Made by a program: the position numbers and the translations under genes
Shown here: positions 1 to 9,045 of the stretch, piece after piece
Numbering within the stretch: position 1 is the stretch's first letter
Layout: the number at the start of each line of letters is the position of its first letter
Origin: JANQPX01 sp041398025
GTDB lineage: Bacteria > Pseudomonadota > Alphaproteobacteria > Geminicoccales > Geminicoccaceae
Reading direction: 5' to 3'
Length of the DNA stretch: 64,000 nucleotides
Assembly: GCA_041398025.1 (NCBI GenBank)
Contig: JAWKVM010000031.1
Coordinates: forward strand, 50,611 to 114,610
The notes under the pieces: model-generated
Told to the model about the DNA's origin: nothing
The model's input: the letters and a program-made list of their open reading frames with translations, nothing else
Databases searched by the model: none

Positions 1-320
1 TGATCATCGAACGGCAGATCCTCCAGATCGCCCAGACGGAAATCACCATCCGGCGTGCGGCGGCGAGCAATCTCGAGTAGTGCTTCGGCTGCATCGATGC
101 CCGAGACGCGGGCACCGCGCGCCGCGGCGATCTGCGCTGCCAGTCCGGCACCGCAGCCGACATCCAGATAGCACGTTCCCGCCATGACCCCCGCGCGCTC
201 CGGGGCCGCCTCATAGACAGGACGAACGGTTCCCTCCTGGATGCCGGCCCAGCCATCGGCCCGAGCCCCCCAAAGCCGGCCATTGATCTCCGCGGTGCGA
301 GGCTTCAATTCGGCTGGCAT
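1..320 (-). CDS. Class I SAM-dependent methyltransferase, N-terminal part (cut by window edge)
   Basis: The minus strand reads from ATG at 318-320 for 106 codons and runs off the left edge, so the C-terminal half is not visible. The translation contains the glycine-rich SAM-binding motif I (LDVGCGAGLAAQIAA, about residue 58), followed by an acidic residue ending strand 2 (SGIDAAEALL) and a motif like GDLEDLPFDD, the usual order of a Rossmann-fold class I methyltransferase. The substrate cannot be told from the visible part. It is transcribed away from the large regulator at 744, with 423 bp between them. Confidence 0.8.
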   Translation of the reverse strand, partial: MPAELKPRTAEINGRLWGARADGWAGIQEGTVRPVYEAAPERAGVMAGTCYLDVGCGAGLAAQIAAARGARVSGIDAAEALLEIARRRTPDGDFRLGDLEDLPFDD

Positions 321-743
321 GATGCCCCCTCCATCGGCGGCGTCTTGCGGCTATTGCGCAATGCTTCTGCCCAAAGACCACCTGACCGAGCCGTTAGCGA
401 TCTTCGATGTCCGTGACATGTATTGGCGATTATTGGGCCGATCATGACGGTCCACCTATGCTCGCGGTCGCTTTTGTAGGACAATAGTTGAGAAGTCGTG
501 TCGGTCATTCCTCGACCGCGAGGGTTGTCGCATCTATATCGAGGGATAGGTCTTCGCCGGCCCTGCAAGCTATTGCTCTGATTTTTCAAGCTATTGATTC
601 GCTTCTCATATCAAAAAACGGCTCTGGCGCTCACCCTCGCAGGCTTCGAAGCCACTGACAGAGAGGACCTTAGGATGCGCCCATCAGTCTTTAGTCAAAA
701 TGGTGTCAAAAATTCATCAATTCGCAGGTAGTATCGAACCGCG
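321..743. other. Intergenic region between divergent genes
   Basis: No coding region is supported here. Open frames are short and lack family-like features. The segment 590-740 is more AT-rich than its surroundings and probably holds promoters for the divergent methyltransferase and the regulator at 744, but I see no clear operator palindrome. Confidence 0.5.
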
Positions 744-3700
744 ATGGCATTGATTAAACTGAAGGTTTTGGGCGGCTTTCAGCTTTTTGGACGAGGTGGC
801 AAGCCCTACCTGCTGCCCACAAGAAAAGCCGAAGCACTGTTCGCCTATCTCGCCCTGCCGCTTGGACGGGCCCATCGGCGCGAGCGGTTGGCAGCACTTC
901 TATGGGGCGATCGCGCCGACAAGCAGGCCCGCCACAGCTTGAATCAGACGGTATTCTCGATCCGCAAGGCCCTTGCCGGCGCGGATGTCGATCCGATTCT
1001 GGTGAACGGCGAAACCCTGGCGCTCAACGCGGATCTCATCGAGGTCGACGCCATGCGGTTCCAGGATTTGACCGGCGGCCGGCAAGGCGGGATCGACGCT
1101 GATGCCGCGGCTTTGTACGACGGCGACCTGCTCGAAGGCTTCGGCCTGCGGTCGCCGGCGTTTGAAGACTGGCTGGCCGTTGAGCGGGCTCGGCTGCACG
1201 AATTGGCTCTGGCGGCCCTGAACAGGGTTCTGAGCGCGGAGATCTCCGCGCGCAAACACGCGGCCGCCCTGCAGACGGCGCTGCGCATCATCGCGCTCGA
1301 TCCGCTGCAGGAATCAATTCATCGGGCGCTGATGCAGATCTATGCGGATCTTGGGCGCGTCGACGCCGCCTTGCGGCAATATGAAAGCTGCCAAGCGACC
1401 TTGCGGCGAGAGCTGGACGTTGCGCCGGAGGCGGAGACCGAAGCGCTCTTTCGGGAGCTTTCGGATCGACGCCTGCGAGGACGAGATGCCTCTAGCGGAA
1501 CGCAGCACAACGGACCTGCCTCGCAGATCGGCGACGACGCCAGCGGATCAGTCGAAGCCACAGCTGTCGTCGAACGGGCGGCATCAGAACCATTTGGCTC
1601 GGAGCGCAAGGTCGTCACTGTTCTCGTTTGTGAACTGGTTCCCGGCAATGAGGCAGATCTCGACCCCGAGATCATTCTCGAGTTTCTCGACGACGCCTTC
1701 GATGCCCTGACGGCCGCTGTGGAACGCTACCAGGGCACGCTCGTTAGCCGGCAGGTACAGGGCATCACGGCGCTCTTCGGTGCGCCTGCAGCTCAAGAGG
1801 ATCACGCGATCAGAGGCTGTTACGCAGCTCTAATGATCCAAGAGTCGATCGCTTCGCTCTCCGGACGACGACTGTGCGTCTGCGTCGGCCTCAGCTCCGG
1901 ACCGGCGATCGTGCGCTACAGGAACGACAACGGGCCATCCAGATGCGAAGCCATCGGCCCGGCGGTCAATATGGCAGGGCGGATCCAGCAGACAGTTCCG
2001 GCGGACGAACTCGGCTTGGACCCGCTGACGCTGCAGCTGGCGAAAGATTTCGTCGAAGCCGAGGCCGCCGAGCCGTCTGCCTTCGAACGGGGGGACCTGA
2101 CCCAGATCTATCATCTGCGACGGTGCCGGCCCCTGATGCGGCCATGGCAAGCAAGAAGGGCGCGCGGTCTTGGCCGTTTTGTCGGCCGCGAGCGCGAAAT
2201 GGATCTGCTGAAGCAGGATCTTGCGGACGCGCATGCAGGACAGGGGCGGTTGATCACCGTGGTCGGCGATCCTGGCGTTGGCAAATCTCGCTTGATGCAC
2301 GAGTTCATCCGGTCTTGCGTGACGACGGAGTGGCGCGTGCTTGAGGCAGGAGCGTCGCCGCTCGAGACCGTCTCGGCCTACGGCATGATTGGCCAGCTTC
2401 TGCGTGCCTTGTGCGGCGTCAGCCGACGCGATTCGCAAGCAGACCTTGCGGACAAGGTCCGAACGACGGTTTTGACGATAGACGATTCGCTGGCGTCGGC
2501 ATTGCCGGTGCTTTTTGCTTTGGTCGATCTACCTGTCGAGGATGAGGCGTGGGCCACACTTGCCCCCGCCCAAAGGAGACAACGTATATTTCTTGGCGTC
2601 AGGGCTCTCCTGTCTCGCTTGGCGCAGACACGGCCGCTGATGATCGTGCTGGAGGACTTGCACTGGTCGGACAGCGAGACGCAGGCCCTGCTCGACACCT
2701 TGGTCGGCAGCCTGGACGGCTCGCGCCTGCTTCTCCTCGTGACGCATCGACCGGAGCTCCGTCATGACTGGTCAGGACGCAGCGGCTTTGGCCTCGTCCG
2801 CTTAAATCCCCTTCCGGACGTCAATGCAGATGCGCTGCTCCGTCATCTCATGGGCGACCATCCGAGCCTGACAGACGCGCGTCGCCTGCTGATCGAAAGC
2901 ACCGGGGGGACCCCCCTGTTTCTCGAGGAGACAGTCCACGCCCTTGCCGAAAGCGGCGTGCTTGCCGGTCATCAGGGGCACTACCTCCTTCGCGGAGATC
3001 TTGGCAACATAGAGATTCCGAGCTCTGTTCACGCCGTGCTGGCCGCGCGTCTTGATCGGCTGCCGCCTGGAAGTAAAGCCCTGCTTCAGGCGGCTTCGAT
3101 CGTTGGTGTCGAAGTTCCAGACAATTTGCTGAGGCCGATCGCGAATGTTCCTGATGACAGCTACCAAGCGGCGATCGACACTCTGAAGTCGTCCGAACTC
3201 CTCTACGAGGCGCAGCTGCTGCCCGAAATCTCGTATCGCTTCAAGCATGCGCTTGTCCAGGATGTCGCCTACGACTCATTGTTGATCAGCCAACGTCAGC
3301 GGCTCCATGCCCGCGTCGCAGAAGCGCTGGACAAGCAATTTCAAGAAGCTGGCGAGCTACAGCCAGCACTGCTTGCACATCATTACGAGGCCGCGGGTCT
3401 TTGGGACCGGGCCCTTGTCTACTGGCAACGCGCAGGCATGCAAGCGAACAGCCGCTCGAACTACACCGAGGCGGAACATCACCTCACGCGAGCCATTGAC
3501 CTGGTGCCGCGACTTTCGCCGGGCATGCATGCGCACACTGAGTTTGATCTGCAGATGGCGCTTGGTGCGGTGTATCGCGCCACTCGTGGTACAGGGTCAA
3601 GGCAGACCGAGCAGGCGTATGAGCGTGCCCGCGGGCTCGGCGAGGGCATTCTCCAGCCTGAACGTCTTTTGGACGTAATCTATGGCCAGTTCATCTGCGC

Positions 3701-4694
3701 CTTCAACAGGCCAAATCTGCATGAGGCAGAGCGCCATGCCAGGGACTTCCTCGACATTGCGCGTGATTGCAATGCGTCAGCAGTGGCGGTGGCGAACCAG
3801 CTCGTCGGCACCACTGCCTTCATTTTGGGTGATTTGATACGGAGCCGCCGGCTCCTCGAACAGTGCCTGCAGGTCGATGATGTCGACCAGGCCCTTTTGG
3901 ACCTCTATTCGCATCGACAGTACCCAAACATGGCGCTGACCTATCTCTCTTGGGGACTGTTCGTGCTCGGCTTTCCGGAGGAGGCGCATGCCCGTTCAAA
4001 GGAAGCCCTTTCGACCGCTGAAGAAACCTCTGCCTTCTTCTACGCGATGGCACTCGGCAATGGCTGCTATCTGCACCACTTTTGCGGCGATCACGCGGCC
4101 GTCGAAGCCAATCTCGAAGCGATGCTGGATCTCACCGAGCAGAAGGGCTTGGTTGTGTTTCACGAAATCGCGCGTGTTTTTCAAGGCTGGACTCATGTCC
4201 GTCGCGGCGCGATAGACCGGGGTGTAGATATCATCCGTGACGCCCTGACGGGGCTGAGAGCAACAGATCAGGAGCTTGAGGTCCCATACCTGATTTCGAT
4301 CATGGCCGAGGCCTTTCTGCAGGCCGGTCGGTGGACGGACGCGCAGGTGCAGCTCGATGAGGCCCTGCGCCTGGTCCGAGCCACGGACGAGCGCTGGTAC
4401 GAGGCGGAACTGCACAGGCTCGCCGGCGAGGTCGCATTGGCGCAGGGCGACAGGGTGAAAGCCGAGACGCAATTCCAGCACGCCCTTGCGGTTGCCCACG
4501 CGCAATCGGCACGCATGTGGGAGCTGCGCGCGGTCAAAGGGTTGGCACGAATCTGGCAAGGTTCAGGCAGACTTGTCGAAGCCCACAGGCTGGTGGCAAG
4601 GATCCTCGACGGCTTCACCGAAGGGTTCGACACTGCCGACCTGATGGATGGAAAAATGCTGCTGGAAGAACTCGCCGAGGCGCACGATCTCTAG
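744..4694 (+). CDS. Large BTAD / cyclase-like / AAA ATPase / TPR transcriptional regulator
   Basis: This 1316-residue protein is a multidomain signalling regulator. Residues about 1-100 form an OmpR/AfsR-like winged helix (RKAEALFAYLALPLG, then RERLAALLWGD). Residues about 105-245 are a bacterial transcriptional activator domain rich in TPR helices. Residues about 285-465 resemble a class III adenylate cyclase domain, but the first metal-binding aspartate expected in a V-x-F-x-D-x-V setting appears as VCELV, so catalysis is doubtful. Residues about 485-760 are an AAA/STAND ATPase with Walker A GDPGVGKS and Walker B-like MIVLEDLHW. The rest is TPR-like repeats. The arrangement is known from AfsR/SARP-type and MalT-like regulators. 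It probably senses a ligand through the TPR part. Targets are unknown. Confidence 0.85.
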   Translation: MALIKLKVLGGFQLFGRGGKPYLLPTRKAEALFAYLALPLGRAHRRERLAALLWGDRADKQARHSLNQTVFSIRKALAGADVDPILVNGETLALNADLIEVDAMRFQDLTGGRQGGIDADAAALYDGDLLEGFGLRSPAFEDWLAVERARLHELALAALNRVLSAEISARKHAAALQTALRIIALDPLQESIHRALMQIYADLGRVDAALRQYESCQATLRRELDVAPEAETEALFRELSDRRLRGRDASSGTQHNGPASQIGDDASGSVEATAVVERAASEPFGSERKVVTVLVCELVPGNEADLDPEIILEFLDDAFDALTAAVERYQGTLVSRQVQGITALFGAPAAQEDHAIRGCYAALMIQESIASLSGRRLCVCVGLSSGPAIVRYRNDNGPSRCEAIGPAVNMAGRIQQTVPADELGLDPLTLQLAKDFVEAEAAEPSAFERGDLTQIYHLRRCRPLMRPWQARRARGLGRFVGREREMDLLKQDLADAHAGQGRLITVVGDPGVGKSRLMHEFIRSCVTTEWRVLEAGASPLETVSAYGMIGQLLRALCGVSRRDSQADLADKVRTTVLTIDDSLASALPVLFALVDLPVEDEAWATLAPAQRRQRIFLGVRALLSRLAQTRPLMIVLEDLHWSDSETQALLDTLVGSLDGSRLLLLVTHRPELRHDWSGRSGFGLVRLNPLPDVNADALLRHLMGDHPSLTDARRLLIESTGGTPLFLEETVHALAESGVLAGHQGHYLLRGDLGNIEIPSSVHAVLAARLDRLPPGSKALLQAASIVGVEVPDNLLRPIANVPDDSYQAAIDTLKSSELLYEAQLLPEISYRFKHALVQDVAYDSLLISQRQRLHARVAEALDKQFQEAGELQPALLAHHYEAAGLWDRALVYWQRAGMQANSRSNYTEAEHHLTRAIDLVPRLSPGMHAHTEFDLQMALGAVYRATRGTGSRQTEQAYERARGLGEGILQPERLLDVIYGQFICAFNRPNLHEAERHARDFLDIARDCNASAVAVANQLVGTTAFILGDLIRSRRLLEQCLQVDDVDQALLDLYSHRQYPNMALTYLSWGLFVLGFPEEAHARSKEALSTAEETSAFFYAMALGNGCYLHHFCGDHAAVEANLEAMLDLTEQKGLVVFHEIARVFQGWTHVRRGAIDRGVDIIRDALTGLRATDQELEVPYLISIMAEAFLQAGRWTDAQVQLDEALRLVRATDERWYEAELHRLAGEVALAQGDRVKAETQFQHALAVAHAQSARMWELRAVKGLARIWQGSGRLVEAHRLVARILDGFTEGFDTADLMDGKMLLEELAEAHDL

Positions 4695-4887
4695 GCTGCC
4701 GCCTTTGTCGACAAACAGTCATTGTCGTGTTCTTGACGTAGCTCCCTGAACCCGGACCAGGGCGATGTTGATCTATGCAGTGTCCGCCTCATGGGTGACG
4801 CCATGGATGCAAATGCCCCCTTTAGCTGTCTATGAAAGGGTGTCTACGGCATGCAGCCGTGGCGCAAGCGCTTCGGAGGCCAATTCC

Positions 4888-5820
4888 ATGGAGTTGCGCC
4901 AGCTACGATATTTTGTCGCCGTTGCGGAGGAATTGCATTTCGGAGCGGCTGCGCAAAAAGTCTGCATCGTCCAACCAGCCCTGAGCCGGCAGGTTCGCGA
5001 CCTCGAGGCCGAGATCGGCACTGACTTGATCGACCGACGCGGCCGCCGAGTTCGGTTAACCCGTGCGGGCAGCATGTTCGCCGACCATGCTAGACGCATC
5101 CTGCAGGACATAGATATCGCCGTAACTGCGGTACGCCTTGCTGCACGCGACCACGCCGAACTTCTGCGCCTTGGGATGGCCGCCAATTTGGCCGCGCATT
5201 ACCTCGGCCCGATCATTCAAGCCTGGTGCGATGTCCATCCAACAGCCGATGTCGACCTTCGATCGCTCGACATGGCAGCGCTACTGGCAGCTCTACAGGA
5301 CAACAAGATCGATGTCGGCATTGGACCTATACCTTCAGCCAAAGGCCAATTGATCGCAGCTCCTTTGTGGCAGGAAAGCATGACAGTTGCCTTGCCGAGC
5401 CGTCATCTTTTGGCCTCCAGCAAGGTCATCGACCCATGCGACATTGGTGACGACAGGATCTTGCTGCCCACATGTAATTCAGATTTTCTCTTTCTGGCAA
5501 AGCAGGTGCTCCACGACGCCGGCATCAGTCAGAAAGCTACACAGGAAACCGACAATCTCTCAACGGCGATGTTGCTGGTTGCCGCCGGGCACGGCCTCGC
5601 GCTCGTGCCCGAACTCCTTGGCAGGAGCGTGTCAGACGATGTCAGTTTGGTGCCTCTGCGATCGCCAAAGGCTTTGTTCGAGATCGGCCTGATCCAGCGA
5701 GCTAGCGAGACCTCACCGTTGGTGTCGAGCTTCGTCGAGATCGGCAAGGAGGTGGTCCGGCAGCGCCTGCCGCGTACGGCCAGACCACCTCGACCGAGGG
5801 CCATCGCCAAAGCGGTTTGA
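4888..5820 (+). CDS. LysR-family transcriptional regulator
   Basis: The 310-residue protein begins MELRQLRYFVAVAEELHFG, the canonical N-terminus of the LysR winged helix-turn-helix (residues 1-60, with QPALSRQVRDLE as recognition region). A substrate-binding domain of the periplasmic-binding-protein fold follows. An in-frame upstream start at 4765 exists, but ATG 4888 has a purine-rich stretch (CGGAGG at 4874-4879) and matches the family start. It lies 20 bp from, and convergent to, the end of the trb operon. LysR regulators usually control a divergent neighbour, but no such partner is obvious here, so the target is unknown. Confidence 0.9.
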   Translation: MELRQLRYFVAVAEELHFGAAAQKVCIVQPALSRQVRDLEAEIGTDLIDRRGRRVRLTRAGSMFADHARRILQDIDIAVTAVRLAARDHAELLRLGMAANLAAHYLGPIIQAWCDVHPTADVDLRSLDMAALLAALQDNKIDVGIGPIPSAKGQLIAAPLWQESMTVALPSRHLLASSKVIDPCDIGDDRILLPTCNSDFLFLAKQVLHDAGISQKATQETDNLSTAMLLVAAGHGLALVPELLGRSVSDDVSLVPLRSPKALFEIGLIQRASETSPLVSSFVEIGKEVVRQRLPRTARPPRPRAIAKAV

Positions 5821-5839
5821 GCTGCGCCTTGATGGGTCG

Positions 5840-6118
5840 TCATTCCGCCGACGACACCGCAGATTTCGCTTCGACGCCCTTCGGCGCCGCTTCTCCCCTT
5901 CCCATTCCTGCTTTCCTGCTCCTGGCAAAGCCCCGATCGCTGTCGACGAAGCTCTGAAGCATGAAGGGGATGAGCTCCTCGACCTTCTCCTGCTGGCCAT
6001 AGGCAGCGCCATACGCTTCGGCATAGGCGTCGAGCTGGTCTTTCAGATCCGGCGTGATGGTGATCGCAAGCTTGATCGGCGTGCGATCAGGAATGCGTCC
6101 GAGCTTGAGCCTGGCCAT
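5840..6118 (-). CDS. DUF2274 family protein, last gene of the trb operon
   Basis: The 92-residue protein matches the DUF2274 family by pattern: basic start MARLKLGRIPDR, then a ribbon-helix-helix-like stretch (TPIKLAITITPDLKDQLDAYAEAYG) and helix EELIPFMLQSFVDSDRGF. This family is regularly found directly after trbI in alphaproteobacterial P-type transfer operons, as here (17 bp after trbI). The ribbon-helix-helix look suggests a DNA-binding or accessory regulatory role, but the function is not established. The tail after about residue 65 is low-complexity and probably disordered. Confidence 0.8.
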   Translation of the reverse strand: MARLKLGRIPDRTPIKLAITITPDLKDQLDAYAEAYGAAYGQQEKVEELIPFMLQSFVDSDRGFARSRKAGMGRGEAAPKGVEAKSAVSSAE

Positions 6119-6135
6119 GATGGGTCCTCCTTCCT

Positions 6136-7365
6136 TCAGCCCTGGTAGGGCCGGAGCACGATGTCCTTGCTGACGATGATCCTGACCGGGAAGCCCGGGC
6201 GGATGGTGATGGTGGGCGCGACGTCGAGATTGCGCCTCGTGATCTCCTGGCCGACCTGGTTGGCGCTCTCGAAGGCGGCATCGCGCCCGGTGCCGATCAG
6301 GCGGTCATCCTCGTCGCCGGCAGCCAGCTCGGCGCCGACGCCAAGGACGGTGGCAAGCGCCACGCCCTTGAGCAGCCGCCAGGTGTGGAAGTTGACCTGG
6401 TCCTCTAGCCCGGCATAGCCTCCGACATCGCTGCCAGTGAGATTGTCGAGCTGGATCGAGGAGCCGTCGGGATTGATCAGCCGGGTCCAGATCAAAAGCA
6501 CGCGCTCCTGGGCGTAGCCGATGCCGCTGTCGTAGGTCCCGAGCAGACGGGCGCCCTGCGGGATCAGGAGATGCTGGCCGGTGACCGTGTCGTAGACGTT
6601 CTCGGTGACCTGGGCGATGATCTGACCCGGCAGATCGGAGTTGATGCCGGTGATCATGGTCGCCGGGATGATGGTGCCGGCCATGACCTGATAGGGCGAG
6701 GCCGGAGTCTGCAGACCATGCGCCGAGTAGATCGAGGCGTCCTGGCCCTGGTCGAGGAACGCGAGCCGTCGATCCCCTGGTCCCGGTCCACCGCCGGCGC
6801 CAACCTGCGCCAGCCTGGCCGGATCGAGCCCGGCGAGATCCGGCATCTCGGGCAAAGGCGCTGCCTTGCCGCCATTCTGCCGCCCGCCGCCGCGTTCGGT
6901 GTCGAGCTGGAAAAACAGGCCGCTCGCCCTCGCCTCGGCCAGCTCCTGCTGGCGGCGCAGCTCCTCCTGCCGCCGACGCTCGGCCTCGGGATCAGGCCCC
7001 TGCAAGGCGAGGTTGCCCGCCTGGGCATCATGCCAGGCCTTGCCCAAATCGCCCGGCAGCGGTGGGCCGAGCTCCGGCGGCGGCTCGACCTGGTCGTAGC
7101 TCGCCGGCATGGCGTTCAGCCCGTCGGCGAGCGGCTTGCGGTCGACATTGTAGAGCTCCGGCCCGGCATCGGCTTCGCTCGCCCAGCCCGGCGGATCGAG
7201 AGCGTAGATCGCTGCCCCGCAGAGTAGGGCGCAAGTCGTGCCGGCCAGGGTCGCAATGACCCGCCGATCGAGCCGCGCGACCAGCGATGGCCGGGCGCGC
7301 AGCTGCAGGGCCTCAGGCGCCTCTTTCACCGGCGCCGTCGGCTTGGGAGTGGTCTGATCGCTCAT
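6136..7365 (-). CDS. trbI: TrbI, inner-to-outer membrane channel scaffold (VirB10 family)
   Basis: The 409-residue protein starts at ATG 7363-7365, one base after the trbG stop, and not at the far upstream in-frame ATG, which would read through trbG. It has a short cytoplasmic N-terminus, one membrane helix (about residues 30-50, VIATLAGTTCALLCGAAIYAL), a proline/charged periplasmic linker and a C-terminal beta-barrel domain (YQVMAGTIIPATMITGINSDLPG, IPQGARLLGTYDSGIGY, LDNLTGSDVGGYAGLEDQVN) diagnostic of VirB10/TrbI. VirB10 proteins span the envelope and link the inner-membrane ATPases to the outer-membrane core. The length is normal for the family. Confidence 0.95.
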   Translation of the reverse strand: MSDQTTPKPTAPVKEAPEALQLRARPSLVARLDRRVIATLAGTTCALLCGAAIYALDPPGWASEADAGPELYNVDRKPLADGLNAMPASYDQVEPPPELGPPLPGDLGKAWHDAQAGNLALQGPDPEAERRRQEELRRQQELAEARASGLFFQLDTERGGGRQNGGKAAPLPEMPDLAGLDPARLAQVGAGGGPGPGDRRLAFLDQGQDASIYSAHGLQTPASPYQVMAGTIIPATMITGINSDLPGQIIAQVTENVYDTVTGQHLLIPQGARLLGTYDSGIGYAQERVLLIWTRLINPDGSSIQLDNLTGSDVGGYAGLEDQVNFHTWRLLKGVALATVLGVGAELAAGDEDDRLIGTGRDAAFESANQVGQEITRRNLDVAPTITIRPGFPVRIIVSKDIVLRPYQG

Positions 7366-7366
7366 G

Positions 7367-8344
7367 TCAGGCATCCGTGCGCGTGATGCGCACGACCTTC
7401 TGCGGCTGATCGCCGAGACGCAGCTCGGCCGCGGCGAACAGCCGGTCGACCACGTAATAGCTGCCGCGCAGGCGGTAGTTGACCAGCTGGCTGTCGCCGC
7501 CGGCGCCGACCACGAAGAGCGGCGGCGCCTCGCTCTGCCGGAGGCTGGCCGGGAACTGGATGTAGACCTTGGCGCCGTCATCGAAGGCGCGCACCGGCCG
7601 CCAGGGGACCTTGTCGCCCTCGATCTCATAGCGGAACTGCAGCTGATCGATCGACAGGCCGCGATCGGCGATCTGGGCGCTGGCGATGATCGCCTGGTCA
7701 TTGTCGGTGACGATCTGAAGCAGGTCGTCGAGGGGGTAGGTCCACGAGACCGACGCCATGTAGGTGTCGCGGGTGCTCTTCAGCTCCAGATGGTAGGCGC
7801 GCCGGTCGGTGTTGATCACCAGATTGGTGGTGAGCCTGCTGGTGACCGGCTTGACCAGGACGTGGACGCGCCTGGTCGGTCCCTGGCCGCTCGCGGTATC
7901 GCCGACCACCCAGCGCACGGTGTCGCCGGCGGCGACGCTGGACAGGCTCTCGCCCTCTTCGAGGGCAATAGCGGTGATCTGCCCCGGCGCGGCGTAGAGC
8001 TGATAGAGGGCGCCCGGGCTGTAGGGATAGATCTGCACCGCATTGACATAGCCGTCCCGGGTCGGGGCGATGGTCGCGGCCTGGTTGGCCGCCTTGACCC
8101 GGGCCGTGGGATCGGCCGGCTCGGGATCGTCATCCTCGCCCTCGCCCGGCAGCTGCTTCAGCTGCCCTGGCAGCGGCAAAGGCTCGGGCACGGTGACGAT
8201 CTGCTTCGGCAAGGGCGCCTCGCCGGCAATACGCGCCGGCTGGAAGTCGCCACTGTCATAGGACGGACGCAGATGGCTGCAGCCGGCGAGCAGGACGAGC
8301 GCGCTCGAGGCGAGCAGCAGCGTTGGTAATCTCATCGGGGTCAT
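7367..8344 (-). CDS. trbG: TrbG, outer-membrane core component (VirB9 family)
   Basis: The 325-residue product starts at ATG 8342-8344 and has a lipoprotein signal (hydrophobic run ending LLAGC, Cys about 22), unlike many VirB9 proteins that are not lipidated. It then shows the VirB9/TrbG pattern: YVNAVQIYPYSPGALYQLYAAPGQI, the DTVRWVVGDT region, and a C-terminal domain ending in FAAAELRLGDQPQKVVRITR. It should form the outer-membrane ring with TrbI. An alternative start is the ATG at 8333-8335. The frame open to 8518 runs back into trbF and is rejected as the start. Confidence 0.94.
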   Translation of the reverse strand: MTPMRLPTLLLASSALVLLAGCSHLRPSYDSGDFQPARIAGEAPLPKQIVTVPEPLPLPGQLKQLPGEGEDDDPEPADPTARVKAANQAATIAPTRDGYVNAVQIYPYSPGALYQLYAAPGQITAIALEEGESLSSVAAGDTVRWVVGDTASGQGPTRRVHVLVKPVTSRLTTNLVINTDRRAYHLELKSTRDTYMASVSWTYPLDDLLQIVTDNDQAIIASAQIADRGLSIDQLQFRYEIEGDKVPWRPVRAFDDGAKVYIQFPASLRQSEAPPLFVVGAGGDSQLVNYRLRGSYYVVDRLFAAAELRLGDQPQKVVRITRTDA

Positions 8345-8355
8345 GGGTGATCTCC

Positions 8356-9042
8356 TCAGGCAAGCTCGCGCGACCAGTCGAGGCCGTTGACGTAGATGCC
8401 GAGCGGGTTCTTCTGCAGCTGATCCTCGGTCGCGGGCGGCTGCAGGACGATGCTGAGCAGGGCGGTGTAGCGGCTGGTGTCGCTCAAGGTGCCGCGCTCG
8501 AAGGTCTGCTCGATCCACTTGACCTGGAAGCTGTCGTCCGAAGCGCGGACCACGCTGGTGACCTCGACAGAGATCGAGCGGTCGCCGACCGCGGCGAACG
8601 GGTCATGCGCCTTGGCATGCTCGTTCAGGATCTTGGCGGCGCGGTCGGTGGTGACGTCATAGGCCTCGAGCCAGCTCTGGCGCACCACCACCGGATCGAG
8701 ACTGAGCGCACGGACATTTTTGATGAAGCGCGCCAGGTGATGGGCGATCTGGGCATCGCTCGGCCGATAGGCTTCAGTGGCGGGACCGACCGCGCGCACC
8801 GTGCCCTCCTGGTCGACCTCGACCACATAGGGCGTGATGCTGCTTTGGTTCGCCTGATGCATCAGGCCGATGGCGAGACCGGTGGACAGCGCCATCATCG
8901 CGAACGCCATCAGGCGCCAGTTCATCGCCTGGGCCCGGGCGCTGCCGATGCGCTCATCCCAGAGCTGTCGGGCTTTCTGATACGGCGTCTCGGGCGCATC
9001 GCTTTGGCCGTAGCGCTGGGACGCACGCTTGAACAGAGGCAT
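8356..9042 (-). CDS. trbF: TrbF, inner-membrane channel subunit (VirB8-like)
   Basis: The 228-residue protein has the short cytoplasmic segment MPLFKRASQRYGQ, then ETPYQKARQLWDERIGSARAQ, typical of TrbF, one membrane helix at about residues 43-62 (LMAFAMMALSTGLAIGLMHQ) and a periplasmic NTF2-like domain (SSITPYVVEVDQEG, VTSVVRASDDSFQVKWIEQT). TrbF is the VirB8 counterpart that nucleates the inner-membrane complex. It sits between trbL and trbG in the standard P-type order, with 3 and 11 bp gaps. Confidence 0.95.
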   Translation of the reverse strand: MPLFKRASQRYGQSDAPETPYQKARQLWDERIGSARAQAMNWRLMAFAMMALSTGLAIGLMHQANQSSITPYVVEVDQEGTVRAVGPATEAYRPSDAQIAHHLARFIKNVRALSLDPVVVRQSWLEAYDVTTDRAAKILNEHAKAHDPFAAVGDRSISVEVTSVVRASDDSFQVKWIEQTFERGTLSDTSRYTALLSIVLQPPATEDQLQKNPLGIYVNGLDWSRELA

Positions 9043-9045
9043 GGT

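Noticed and set aside
305..589. Minus-strand frame of 94 codons upstream of the methyltransferase
   Set aside because: No domain or ribosome site; runs into the methyltransferase start in another frame.
7006..7040. Partial match to the hairpin repeat arm (GGTTGCCCGC) inside trbI
   Set aside because: Only the left arm is similar and no matching right arm follows at the proper distance; likely chance in coding DNA.
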